From NCBI GenBank assembly GCA_026120185.1, contig JANUWF010001822.1, positions 1 to 64,000 on the forward strand: DNA of 64,000 bases. Reading direction: 5' to 3'. Below are positions 10,815 to 21,521 of the stretch, in pieces; the stretch's first letter is position 1, and every line of letters begins with the position of its first letter. A model generated the notes under the pieces. It saw only the letters and a list, made by a program, of their open reading frames with translations, was not told the DNA's origin and searched no databases. Position numbers and translations under genes: made by a program. This stretch comes from Voacanga thouarsii (Eukaryota; Streptophyta; Magnoliopsida; Gentianales; Apocynaceae).

Positions 10815-12345
10815 TGTTGGGAATATGCCCTAGAGTCAATTTGTACTTATACTATTGTCATTATGTTTTATATAATAATATGAGGTTTTCCTTTCCATGA
10901 ATAGTGCATTTTGTCTTGTGGTCATCAAGTACATGATTTGATAGTAAAACCCAACAATGAATACAATTACTATTCTAAATCTGCCCCTGATCGTTTATTA
11001 TTATTGGAACAATAATAAATTAAGATTAGTATATGTGTGACTGGATGGCTATGTTTTACTGGTCATGGATATTTGTAATATCAAGTCAAAACATAAATAA
11101 ATGTTAGAGAACATTGTATTGGACATGACCTACTGTGAGAGTACTTCATGGAACATGTCATAAGTACTTTCTAGCCATAATAATATTAAAAGTCCTTCGA
11201 CCTAAATTCATCATAGTTTTCTACTTGATAAATTCTGTATTTTGACGTTGTCAAAAATTGTCTTTAATAAGATAATAAATTAGACTACTTTTGGATATAG
11301 AATACATCAATGAGAGGAATATGATTGATAGTGAAGGAATTTATCCCTCTCAATTATGGGAGAGTTATCCATGGGCCCCTTGATAAGTTAGACTATTAAA
11401 ATGCATGGCCGTGCTCAAATATATCAATCTGAGATATTGATATCATTTGTTTGAACAGTCTACTATGAAATCAAGAAATAATTGATTAAGCTTAATAAGG
11501 ATGACATGCTCTGTGCCTTATGCTTAATCTGGATATCGTGTGACAAAAGGACTAAATGTAAAATTATGGTTTGGTTCAAAGAGATCACCGATCTTCATTC
11601 AACCTGGATAGTTATAATATTTTGCTAGAAGCCGCTAATAACTTTTGGGCCATTTAAATATGATTTAGGCACACTGCCAGTGTTAAATGAACCTATAAGG
11701 TCACACAATAAGCGAACTTCTTAGGTTATCTTTTTGGTGACCAGATTTGATGAATCTGGAAATATGTCTATGTTAATCGAACTTAGAAAATTTACCAGAT
11801 ACAATGAATTTGGAATTATGTCCACATTCAATGTATCTGGATGATGTCCAGATTATAAGAATATGTCTCGGTAAATTAATTAGTTAAATTACCGAGTTAA
11901 TGACATAATCTTATCATATCAGTTTTAATTAAATTTAAATTTAAATTTAAATATGATAAGATATTATTGAGGTTGGACTCTAAGAGGTTCGGAGTGGGTT
12001 TTTAAGAAAACCCTAGCCGTCTTCTTGGGTCGTGCCAATTTTTGTTGAGAATATTCATGCCTCCATTTACCAGAAAAAAAAAAAAAAACCTCTCAAACCC
12101 TAGGTGCTAGCACTTCCCGGGTAATGAGTGAGTTCGCAGTGTGTATCCGATAGAGGACGTTCGCACGCTGCGGCGTCTGGTGATCGTTCGGGTTGCACGT
12201 ACAGTGACAGAATCGAAATCGAAGGATATCGATTACACCAAATAGAGGTAATTTTACAAATCTATGATCTTCTTAATCGTTTGCTTAGATGCTTAGAAGG
12301 GATTCGTGGATGTTTTCCGCGTTTATGAGTCCACGAATCCTAACA
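10815..12345 (+). repeat. solo copia LTR (same family as the element at 12939-21139)
   Basis: 1531 bp from TGTTGGGAATATGCCC to GAATCCTAACA, flanked by perfect CTTCC duplications (10810-10814 and 12346-12350). It is closely similar over its whole length to the LTRs at 12939-14237 and 19612-21139. It is not the 5' LTR of that element, because it has its own target-site pair and no PBS follows it. Confidence 0.9.
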
Positions 12346-12350
12346 CTTCC

Positions 12351-12937
12351 GTACCTTTCAATCCGTTTTGATCACAATGTTTCTAGGTATTTTCTAAGAC
12401 TTTTAGCTAGTGTTTCAGCCCCAACCTTTTTCAAGGTAACTTTCTTGAAAACTCCTTCAAAAATACGTAGCACAACTTTGTTTTGTTTCTTACCTCAACG
12501 CGTAAGGAACAAAGATAAAGAACTAGTGGTTGTTTATTCTTTCTAAAAAGGAAAACACTGTAATGAGAATAGTTTAGATGTTTGAAGCAAGCAAACTTAG
12601 AAATTTATTTCATAGTTGAGAGGAAAATACATAGAGAGAAAATGATGACTTTTTGTGTGTCCTCCATTTGATACAATCTTGGCTATTTATAAGAACTGAG
12701 AATAGATTTCAAATTCGGACTTCAAACTTTTTACAAACTATTTCAAACTATTTGAACAACATTATTGCTATACATAATTGAGCTACTTTATTAAAGGTTC
12801 ATGGGAACCTTATCTTGCGACTTTAAGTCAACATCTACTTTATCACTTTTGGCTTTATCTAATCAACAACTCTTTAGTTGCTATCGGTGTCAGAAGCATA
12901 TTTTAGTGTGGATGCTTTTCCCTTGAATGGAGAACAT
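12351..12937 (-). promoter_or_regulatory. caulimovirid pregenomic promoter and start of leader
   Basis: On the minus strand a TATA box TATAAATAG lies at 12683-12691, and an AATAAA poly(A) signal follows about 75-80 bases on (12604-12609). This TATA/poly(A) pair between RNase H and the PBS matches a caulimovirid promoter with terminally redundant RNA. No coding frame is convincing. The right border (12937) is where the truncated 5' LTR of the copia element begins; any transactivator gene between here and RNase H is gone. Confidence 0.6.
12683..12691 (-). promoter_or_regulatory. TATA box of the viral promoter
   Basis: TATAAATAG on the minus strand, upstream of the leader and PBS. A TGACTT-containing stretch lies about 130-150 bases further upstream, but no specific enhancer element can be claimed. 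Confidence 0.55.
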
Positions 12938-12938
12938 G

Positions 12939-14237
12939 CTGGATGGCTATGTTTTACTGGTCATGGATATTTGTGATATCAAGTCAAAACATAAATAAAT
13001 GTTAGAGAATATTGTATTGGACATGACCCACTGTGAAAGTACTTCATGGAACATGTCATAAGTACTTTCTAGCCATAATAATATTAAAAGTCCTTCGACC
13101 TAAATTCATCATAGTTTCCTACTTGATAAATTTTGTATTTTGACGTTGTCTAAAGTTGTCTTTAACCAGATAATAAATTAGACTACTGTTGGATATAGAA
13201 TAAATGAATGAGAGGAATATAATTGATAGTGAAGGAATTTGTCCCTCTCAATTATGGGAGAGATATCCATGGGCCCCTTGATAAGTTAGACTGTTAAAAT
13301 GTATGGCCGTGCTCAAATATATCAATCTAAGATATTGATATCATTTGTTTGAACAATCTACTATGAAATCAAGAAATAATTGATTAAGCTTAATAAGGAT
13401 GACATGCTCCGTGCCTTATGCTTAATCTGGATATCGTGTGACAAAAGGACTAAATATAAAATTATGGTTTGGTTCAAAGAGATTACCAATCTTCATTTAA
13501 CCTGGATAGTTATAATATTTTGCTAGAAACCTCTTATAACTTTTGGGCTATTTAAATATGATTTAGGCACACTGCCAGTGTTAAATGAACCTATAGGGTC
13601 ACACAATAAGCGAATTTGCTAGGTTATTTTTCTGGTGACCAGATTTGATGAATATGGAAATATGTCTAAGTTAATCGAACTTAGAAAATTTACCAGATAT
13701 AATGAATTTGGAAATATGTCCACATTCGATGTATCTGGATGATATCCAGATTATAAGAATCTGACTGGATAAATTAATTAGTTAAATTACCGAGATAATG
13801 ACATAATCTTATCATATCAGTTTTAATTTAATTTGAATTTAAATTAAAATATGATAAGATATTATTAGGGTTGGACTCTAAGAGGTTCGGAGTAGGTTTT
13901 TAAGAAAACCCTAGCCGTCTTCTTAGGTGTGTCATTTTCTATTGAGAATATTCGTGCCTCCATTGATCAGAAAAAAAAAAACCTCTCAAACCCTAGGCGC
14001 TAGCACTCCCCAGGTAACGAGTGAGTTCGCGGTGTGATCATATAGAGGACGTTCGCACACTGCAGCGTCTGGTGATCATTCTGGTTGCACGTACAGTAAT
14101 AGAATCGGAATCGAAGGATATCGATTACACCAAACAGAGGTAATTCTACAAACTTACGATCTTCTTAATCGTTTATTTGGATCCTCGGAAGGGATTCGTG
14201 GATGTTTTTCGCGTTTAGGAGTCCACAAATCCTAACA
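12939..14237 (+). repeat. truncated 5' LTR of the copia element
   Basis: Homology to the LTRs at 10815 and 19612 begins abruptly at CTGGATGGCTATG and runs to CTAACA at 14237, immediately before the PBS. The missing 5' part and the loss of viral sequence beside it point to one deletion. Confidence 0.88.
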
Positions 14238-14238
14238 G

Positions 14239-14249
14239 TGGTATCAAAG
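14239..14249 (+). other. copia primer-binding site
   Basis: TGGTATCAAAG one base after the LTR; the initiator-Met PBS with one change from TGGTATCAGAG. Confidence 0.8.
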
Positions 14250-14310
14250 AAACTTGCTAAACGATTAGGTTGATTCATTTGTGTTAATCGTATTGTTGTG
14301 GATATGTATG

Positions 14311-14347
<37 letters not shown>

Positions 14348-15645
14348 AATTTAAACGGTGTATATCAGCATGTTCGCATGATTATGATTTTAGAATACTT
14401 AGAATGCAGACTACCTGAATTAGGTTTAATATGTGCATTTTAGTTGCCTGATCAGACCAAATTAGTTGTAGATTGTTTGTAAACTGGTCTGTTTTAATAT
14501 GATAGGGTATCGTAAGCATGCTATCCGTCGTTCTATATTTGCAAATTGTTTGTATTAATTGGCCATGATAATATGTTATCTGTATGAATATGATTAAAGG
14601 GGAACTTAGATTGTCTGTAATATGAAATTTCACGGCGATGGTTACTAAGGTGTTCGAACGTTAATCTGATTAATATTCAGAAATCGGAAGGCGAAATCTC
14701 ATTTAATGAGAGAAGGAAAAATCGTTTCCCCCTTGGACCCCGCAGGGGCGTTGCCCTTTAGAACTCCGACTAACTATTCCTTATGTATTATTAATTTGTG
14801 TTTTTTATTGTAGTTGTGGATTATTTTGAATAGTGCATAGCATGGCCCGTTTTATCCCAATGTGATTGGCAGGTTACATTCTAGTTGTTTTAAGTTGTAA
14901 TTTTTAAATACGGCCTGCATGTCATTTTTTATTGTTGTAAAATTGTACTACTTTCCTAGAATAGGAATTATTTTAATTTTATTATCCAATGTAAAAGAAA
15001 ACGGCGACCAACATTTACAACTAAGGAGGAGTATGCTCAGAGCATTAGAGAATGTTAAGGAGTTCATATACCTAAATTGACCACCTTGATCTTCACTTTG
15101 CTCCTGATGATCAACATAGGTTATGGGCCATGCTATGCCATTTTTATTTATGTCTTGCATGCATTATGTTTATTTCATGCTTACTACAATCAAATTTTTT
15201 ATTTAAAAAAAAAATTAAGTGTTAAATGCCTTTCAAAATCAAACACTTGTTATTACTTGGATCATCATATGGTCATTCCTGCCAAAGTAGGATGCTTTTG
15301 ATTATCTAAGTGAGACAAGATGGAAAATAGTTTTCCATATGTTTGATATGGTTTGACTTAACTGGGCTATCAAAATGGTTTTGGGTCTAGGACATTATAT
15401 GAGATAAGTTAGCTGGGACATTTGATGCTTATCTCATTTAAAATTTGAGTTTTATTTAATTATAAGATTAAAGCCAAAGCTTACTTATGATTAAAATAAA
15501 ATATTTATGAAAAAAAATATTTTTTTACCCATTACGAGACATCAAAATGTTGAAGTTTCAAAAGTTTCAATGCTTTTAGTGGGAGTTTTTCGTTAAAGCC
15601 TCAAAATTAATTACTTTGCATATTTTGTATGTAGATAATAGTAAC
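14250..15645 (+). other. copia 5' leader, non-coding
   Basis: About 1.4 kb between PBS and gag. It holds a (TA)n(TG)n tract at about 14308-14347 and a short GC-rich CCCCGCAGGGGCGTTGCCC near 14738. Frames such as 14948-15160 and 15077-15301 show no recognisable product. Long leaders are usual in plant copia elements. Confidence 0.6.
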
Positions 15646-16470
15646 AAACAGTTGGAATAATTCATTGCGATCTGTGCTCGAGAAAGACAAGCTTAGTGGG
15701 ACTAACTTTCTTGATTGGGCATGAAACTTAAGAATTGCTTTTAAGCAAGAAAAAAGGCTCTATGTTCTTGAAAATCCTATTCCCCCTGCTCCAGCAAATA
15801 ACGCTTCAAAAGCTGAAAAAGATGCTTATAATAAGCACAAAGATGACTCCAACGATGTTACTTACCTCATGCTAGCAACCATGAACTCTGAACTTCAAAA
15901 ACAGTTTGAAGAAGCAGAGGCATATGACATGATTGTGCATCTCAAGGAAATGTTCCAAGAGCAAGCACGACAAGACAGATTTGAAACTCACAAGGCGTTA
16001 AATGCATGTAAGATGGTTTCTGGCACTTCGGTAAATGCTCATGTCCTTAAAATGAAGGGCTATCTTGATCATCTTGATAAGCTTGGTGCTCCTGTTAATC
16101 ATGACATGGCCACAGATTTGATCTTGGGCTCATTACCTCCTGAGTATAACCAGTTTTTCATAAATTTTAACATGCATAATATGGAGATATCCGTTACTGA
16201 ATTGCATAGGATGCTAAAATAAGCTGAACTGAACATTAAGAAGAATACTCCTAGTGTTCTAATAGTTCTAAAAGGGAAAGGAAAAAAGAACAACCAAAAG
16301 GACAAAGTCATGGCTAGTAAGGGCAAGGACAAGGCAAAGTCCAAGTTCAAGCCCAAACCTAAGGCCAAGACACCAAAGGAGGGAGCTTGCCACCATTGTG
16401 GAGAACAAGGACATTGGTTAAGAAATTGCAAGCTCTATTTGGAAGCAAAGAAAAAGAAGGACAGTGAAAC
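15646..16470 (+). pseudogene. copia gag with zinc knuckle
   Basis: Starts around LRSVLEKDKLSGTNFLDWA, where a stop already replaces the usual residue, and lacks a clear ATG. The stretch 15869-16222 is open: LMLATMNSELQKQFEEAEAY, MFQEQARQDRFETHKAL, VLKMKGYLDHLDKLG, DLILGSLPPEYNQF, typical of copia UBN2-type gag. After a stop at 16220-16222 a lysine-rich linker leads to an intact CCHC knuckle, CHHCGEQGHWLRNC (16388-16429). Gag would form the particle and bind RNA. Two in-frame stops and a missing start make it a pseudogene. Confidence 0.88.
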
Positions 16471-16918
16471 TGTCGCTTCAGGTATTTATGTTATAGAAAT
16501 TAATTTGTCTACTTCTGATTCATGGGTATTGGATACTGGTTATAGATCTCACATTTGTGCAAATGTGTAGGGTCTAAAAAGGAGTAGAGCCTTGACAAAA
16601 GGCGAGGTGGGCCTACTAGTTGCAAATGGAGCAAAAGTTGCTGCAGTAGCTATAGGAACTTTTGAATTAATTTTGCCCAGTGGACTTGTTTTAGAACTGA
16701 ATGATTGTTTTTATGTTCCTGCTATGAGTAGGAATATTATTTCAGTTTCTTGTTTGGATTTAGAAGGTTTTGAATTTGTTATTAGGAATAACATTTGTAC
16801 CATTAATAAAAATGGCATTTTTTTTATGGAGATGCCTCATTATCAAATGGGCTCTATATTCTCAATCTTCCTGGATCTTCAAACAAGTCTATCTATAATA
16901 TTAATACTAAGAGATTGA
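16471..16918 (+). pseudogene. copia aspartic protease and GAG-pre-integrase region
   Basis: SDSWVLDTGYRSHICANV carries an intact D-T-G (16532-16540) with the copia signature, though the residue after it is Y rather than the usual small or C residue. A TAG stops the frame at 16568. The same frame resumes with KGEVGLLVANGAKVAAVAIG, GLVLELNDCFYVPAMSRNII and SVSCLDLEGFEFVI, the protease C-terminal half and linker. Protease would release gag, integrase and RT from the polyprotein. Confidence 0.85.
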
Positions 16919-16919
16919 A

Positions 16920-17597
16920 ATCCAATGATTTAAATCAGACTTACTTCTGGCATTGTCGTTTGGGCCATGTAATGAGAAACGCATAACAAGGCTTCATAAT
17001 GATGGGCTTCTAAATTCGTTCGATTTAGAATCTTACGAAACATGTGATTCTTGTTTATTAGGCAAAATGACTAAAGCGCCTTTCAAGAGTCAAAATGAAA
17101 GGGCAACTGATTTATTGGGCCTAATACATACTGATGTATGTGGACCAATGAATTCACATGCTAGAGGAGGATTTCAATACTTCATTACATTTACAGATGA
17201 TTTCAGCAGATATGGCTACCTGTATATGATGAAACACAAATCTGAATCGTTCCAGAAATTCAAAGAATTTCAAAATGAAGTACAAAATCAGCTTGGCAAA
17301 AGTATCAAAACACTTCAATCAGATCGAGGTGGTAAATACTTAAGTCACGAGTTTGACGAGCATCTTAAAAATTGTAGAATTATTTCCCAATTAACTCCAC
17401 CTGGAACACCTCAATGGAATGGTGTATCTGAATGGAGAAATCAGACTTTATTAGATATGGTTCGATCAATGATGAGTCAAACTGACCTTCCAATCTCTTT
17501 TTGGGGTTATGCCCTAGAGATTGCTGCATTTATACTAAATCGAGTTCCATCTAAATCGGTTCAAAAAACGCTATATGAGATATGGATTGGGAGATAA
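16920..17597 (+). pseudogene. copia integrase, mostly intact
   Basis: The open frame at 16953-17597 (214 codons) contains the zinc-binding end (RLHNDGLL, CDSCLLGKMTKAPF) and the integrase core: HTDVCGPM with the first Asp, LQSDRGGKYLS with the second Asp, and NGVSEWRNQTLLDMV with the Glu. The DDE triad is therefore present. The frame ends at a stop at 17595-17597, six bases before the next open frame, where the polyprotein should continue. The enzyme inserts the cDNA into chromosomes. Confidence 0.9.
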
Positions 17598-17603
17598 CCT
17601 AGT

Positions 17604-19199
17604 TTGTCATTTCTCAAGATTTGCGGTTGTGAAGTTTATGTAAAGTGTTTATTATCTGATAAACTTGCACCTAAATCGGATAAATGCATATTTGTGGGGT
17701 ATCCTAAAGAAACTAAAGGATATCAATTTTATCTCCCAAAGAAAAATAGAGTTATTATTGCTCAAAATGGATTCTTTCTTGAAAAGGAATTTATTTTCAA
17801 AAGAATCAGTGGGAGTAAAATACATCTTGATGAGATTCAAGTGCCACAATTAGTACCTGAACCGAATAATAAACCTCGATTAGATGGCTCACAAGTTCAA
17901 GATGAGCCTACTTCTATAGAACAAGGACCTCAAAGATCTGATAGGATTCATCAACAACCTGAGAGATATGGATTTCTCATCACTGATGATCACAATGTGG
18001 AGCTTATGGTTAAAGATGAGCCCACTTCCTATCAAGAAGCCATTAAGAGTTCTGACTCTGGAAAATGGTTAGAGGCTATGAAGTCTGAGATGAAATCCAT
18101 GTATGATAACCAAGTTTGGACTTTGGTTAATCCACCTAAAGGTTCAAAAACCATTGGGTGTAAGTGGGTTTTCAAAAGAAAACCAGACATGGAGGGAAAT
18201 GTGCATACTTACAAAGCACGACTGGTTGCAAAAGGTTATAGACAAACTCATGGTATAGACTATGATGAAACCTTTTCACCAGTTGTAATGCTTAAATTTA
18301 TTAGAATTCTTTTTGCCATAGCAACATATTATGATTATGAAATTTGGAAAATGGATGTCAAAACCGCGTTTCTCAATGAAAACATACTCAAGGATGTGTA
18401 CATAACACAACCAAAGGGTTTTGATGATCCTTTGAATTCTAATAAAGTGTGCAAGCTTCAAAGATCCATTTATGGATTGAAGCAAGCATCTCAAAGCTGG
18501 AATCTTCATTTTGATAAAGTAATTAAAGAATTTAACTTTATCAAAAATGAAGATGAGCCTTGTGTCTATAAGAAAATAAGTGGGAATGCAATAGTCTTTT
18601 TGGTACTTTATGTTGATGACATTTTACTCATTGGAAACGACATCCCAACTCTACAAAGTGTAAAGATATGGTTGAGAAATTGTTTCTCAATGAAAGACTT
18701 AAGTGAAGCTGCCTATAGTCTAGGTATAAGGATCTATAGGGATAGATCTAGAAAGCTAATTGGACTAAGTCAAAGTGTATATGTTGACAAGGTACTGAAA
18801 AGGTTCAGTATGCAAGACTCTAAGAGAGGATTCTTGACAATGTCACATGGCATTAAGGTCAGCAAAACTCAAAGTCCTTCTACGAAGGATGAAGAAGAGC
18901 GCATGAACAAGATACCATATGCTTCCGCTATAGGGTCTATCATGTATGCCATGTTATGTACTCGACCCGATGTATCATATGCATTGAGCATGGCGAGTAG
19001 GTTCCAGTCAAATCCTAAAGAGGCACACTGGACTGCTGTCAAGAACATACTGAAGTACTTAAGAAGAACTAAAGTTATGTTCCTAGTTTATGGAGGACAA
19101 GAAGACGAGCTAGTTGTAAATGGTTACATTGATGCTAGTTTTCAGTCCAACATATATGATAATAGATCGCAATCAGGTTTTCTATTTTGTTTGAATTGA
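17604..19199 (+). CDS. copia reverse transcriptase and start of RNase H
   Basis: 531 codons, open. Order: integrase C-terminal end (CGCEVYVKCL, CIFVGYPKETKGYQFY), a variable linker (EPTSIEQGPQRSDRIHQQPE), then reverse transcriptase from about residue 140: EAMKSEMKSMYDNQVWTLV, GCKWVFKRKPDMEG, YKARLVAKGYRQTHGIDYDE, KMDVKTAFLNE, SIYGLKQASQSWN, and the catalytic YVDD at 18609-18620. RNase H follows with YASAIGSIMYAMLCTRPDV and ALSMASRFQSNPKEAHW, ending at a stop at 19197. As an element ORF it is the best preserved gene in the window. It lacks its own start, being a piece of the gag-pol frame. Confidence 0.92.
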   Translation: MSFLKICGCEVYVKCLLSDKLAPKSDKCIFVGYPKETKGYQFYLPKKNRVIIAQNGFFLEKEFIFKRISGSKIHLDEIQVPQLVPEPNNKPRLDGSQVQDEPTSIEQGPQRSDRIHQQPERYGFLITDDHNVELMVKDEPTSYQEAIKSSDSGKWLEAMKSEMKSMYDNQVWTLVNPPKGSKTIGCKWVFKRKPDMEGNVHTYKARLVAKGYRQTHGIDYDETFSPVVMLKFIRILFAIATYYDYEIWKMDVKTAFLNENILKDVYITQPKGFDDPLNSNKVCKLQRSIYGLKQASQSWNLHFDKVIKEFNFIKNEDEPCVYKKISGNAIVFLVLYVDDILLIGNDIPTLQSVKIWLRNCFSMKDLSEAAYSLGIRIYRDRSRKLIGLSQSVYVDKVLKRFSMQDSKRGFLTMSHGIKVSKTQSPSTKDEEERMNKIPYASAIGSIMYAMLCTRPDVSYALSMASRFQSNPKEAHWTAVKNILKYLRRTKVMFLVYGGQEDELVVNGYIDASFQSNIYDNRSQSGFLFCLN

Positions 19200-19597
19200 G
19201 GTGCTGTAAGTTGGAAAAGTTCAAAGCAAGACACCGCCGATTCTACTACAGAAGCTGAGTATGTAGCTGCCTCAACTGCAGCTAAAGAAGCAGTTTGGAT
19301 TAAAAAGTTTATTACAGAATTAGATGTAGTTCTTAGTATTGTGAACTAGTGGATCTCTATTGTGACAACAATAGAGCCATTACACAAGCTAAGGAACCAA
19401 GATCACATCAGCGATCCAAATATATACTTAGACGTTTTCATCTCATTCGAGAAATTGTTGATAGAGGAGATGTCAAAGTATGCAAGGTATCAACTGATGA
19501 CAATGTTGCAGATCCACTGACAAAGCCTCTCCCATCGTCTAAACATGATAGTCATACCAGATCAATGGGATTACGACTTATGCCAAATTGGTCGTAG
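19200..19597 (+). pseudogene. copia RNase H C-terminal part, frameshifted
   Basis: After the stop the same frame reads GAVSWKSSKQDTADSTTEAEY and ASTAAKEAVWIKKFITEL, then shifts. The segment 19349-19597 gives LYCDNNRAITQAKEPRSHQR, IREIVDRGDVKVCKVST and DNVADPLTKPLP, the conserved copia RNase H tail. Function would be removal of RNA from the RNA-DNA hybrid. Confidence 0.88.
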
Positions 19598-19598
19598 T

Positions 19599-19611
19599 GC
19601 AAGTAGGAGAC
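19599..19611 (+). other. copia polypurine tract
   Basis: GCAAGTAGGAGAC immediately before the 3' LTR, the plus-strand primer position. Confidence 0.7.
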
Positions 19612-21139
19612 TGATGGGGATATGCCCTAGATTCAATTTGTACTTATACTATTGTCGTTATATTTTATATAATAATATGAGGCTTTCCTTTCCATAAATA
19701 GTGCGTTTTGTTTTTTGGTCATCAAATACGTGACTTGATAGTAAAACCCAACAATGAATACAATGACTATTCTAAATCTGTCCCTGATCATTTATTATTA
19801 TTAGAATAATAATAAATTAAAATTAGTATGTTTGTGACTGGATGGCTATGTTTTACTGGTCATGGATACTTGTAATAGCAAGTCAAAATATAAATAAATG
19901 TTAGAGAACATTGTATTGGACATGACCCACTGTGAGAGTACTTCATGGAACATGTTATAAGTACTTTCTAGCCATAATAATATTAAAAGTCCTTCGACCT
20001 AAATTCATCATAATTTCCTACTTGATAAATTCTGTATTTTGACATTGTCTAAAGTTGTCTTTAACCAGATAATAAATTAGACTACTGTTGGATATAGAAT
20101 AAATCAATGAGAGGAATATGATTGATAGTGAAGGAATTTATCCCTCTCAATTATGGGAGAGTTATCCATGGGCCTCTTGATAAGTTAGACTGTTAAAATG
20201 CATGGCCGTGCTCAAATATATCAATCTGAGATATTGATATCATTTGTTTGAACAGTCTACTATGAAATCAATAAATAATTGATTAAGCTTAATAAGGATG
20301 ACATGCTCCGTGCCTTATGCTTAATCTGGATATAGTGTGACAAAAGGAATAAACATAAAATTATGGTTTGGTTCAAAGAGATCACCGATCTTCATTCAAC
20401 CTGGATAGTTATAATATTTTGCTAGAAGCCGCTAATAACTTTTGGGCCATTTAAATATGATTTAGGCACACTGCCAGTGTTAAATGAACCTATAAGGTCA
20501 CACAATAAGCGAACTTCTTAGGTTATCTTTTTGGTGACCAGATTTGATGAATCTGGAAATATGTCTATGTTAATCGAACTTAGAAAATTTACCAGATACA
20601 ATGAATTTGGAAATATGTCCACATTTGATGTATCTGGATGATGTCCAGATTATAAGAATTTGACTTGGTAAATTAATTAGTTAAATTACCGAGATAATGG
20701 TAGAATCTTATCATATCAGTTTTAATTTAATTTGAATTTAAATTAAAATACGATAAGATATTATTAGGGTTGGACTCTAAGAGGTTTGGAGTGGATTTTT
20801 AAGAAAACCCTAGCCGTCTTCTTGGGTGTGCCAATTTCTGTTGAGAATATTCGTGCCTCCATTGATCAGAAAAAAAAAAAAACCTCTCAAACCCTAAGCG
20901 CTAGCACTCCCCGGGTAACGAGGGGGTTCATGGTGTGTATCCGATAGAGGACGTTCGTACACTACAGCGTCTGGTGATCGTTCCGGTTGTACGTACAGTA
21001 ACAGAATCGGAATCGAAGGATATCGATTACACCAAACATAGGTAATTCTACAAACCTACGATTTTCTTAATCGTTTACTTGGATCATCGGAAGGGATTCG
21101 TGGATGTTTTTCGCGTTTAGGAGTCCACGAATTCTAACA
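19612..21139 (+). repeat. 3' LTR of the copia element
   Basis: 1528 bp from TGATGGGGATATGCCC to CTAACA. Aligns throughout with the solo LTR at 10815-12345 and with the truncated 5' LTR. Viral RNase H sequence begins directly after it. Confidence 0.92.
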
Positions 21140-21521
21140 TCCATATCATCAGAAGATGTATCAACTTTTTGAAATTCAATTTGCTGTAATAATTTTTTAT
21201 CCTTTTTTCTGCATCAAAATAGTTTTCTAATTTTTCTTGAATTAACATGTACTCTGAGATAAGCAATTCTACCGTTTCTTTTGAAGTTTTGAAAAGTTAG
21301 CAATATAAATAATTTCTGAAGTATTCTTTTGTATTGAATTTACCAGTTTTGCCTTGGCTTCAATAACCTCAATCAACTGTTTTGCAAATTTTGCCATCTT
21401 GAGTTAAGAAAGCTGCTAAGGCATTTTTATCAGTTTTGATAATTTCAATATCAAATGAGTATTTAGCTAATAATGTCTGCCATCGAATATATCGTTTATA
21501 CTCTGGTTTTGAAGGTAAGTT
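21140..21521 (-). pseudogene. caulimovirid RNase H, C-terminal part
   Basis: The minus strand reads PEYKRYIRWQTLLAKYSFDI, then EIIKTDKNALAAFLT, the characteristic end of the pararetroviral RNase H (RW..L..Y.F.IE motif and the NALADFL-like motif, here with A for D). Stops follow. It continues at 27325-27953 after removal of the LTR element at 21522-27319, and is bordered on the left by the copia 3' LTR. Confidence 0.82.

Larger units (their letters stand above)
12939..21139 (+). mobile_element. Ty1/copia retrotransposon, near full length, 5' LTR truncated
   Basis: Order on the plus strand: truncated 5' LTR, PBS, long leader, gag, protease, integrase, reverse transcriptase, RNase H, polypurine tract, 3' LTR. 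About the first 220 bp of the 5' LTR are missing relative to the solo copy at 10815. The 3' LTR ends at 21139 and viral RNase H sequence follows at once. Two long open stretches (16953-17597, 17604-19199) remain, but gag, protease and RNase H are interrupted. No left target duplication survives. Confidence 0.92.

Noticed and set aside
12128..12546. Two plus-strand frames near the end of the solo LTR
   Set aside because: They run across the LTR/virus junction at 12345 and encode nothing recognisable.
10815..21139. Possible mosaic or gene conversion among the three copia LTRs at 10815, 12939 and 19612
   Set aside because: Differences alternate in a way explained by private mutations of the 10815 and 12939 copies; no clear switch point is visible by eye.
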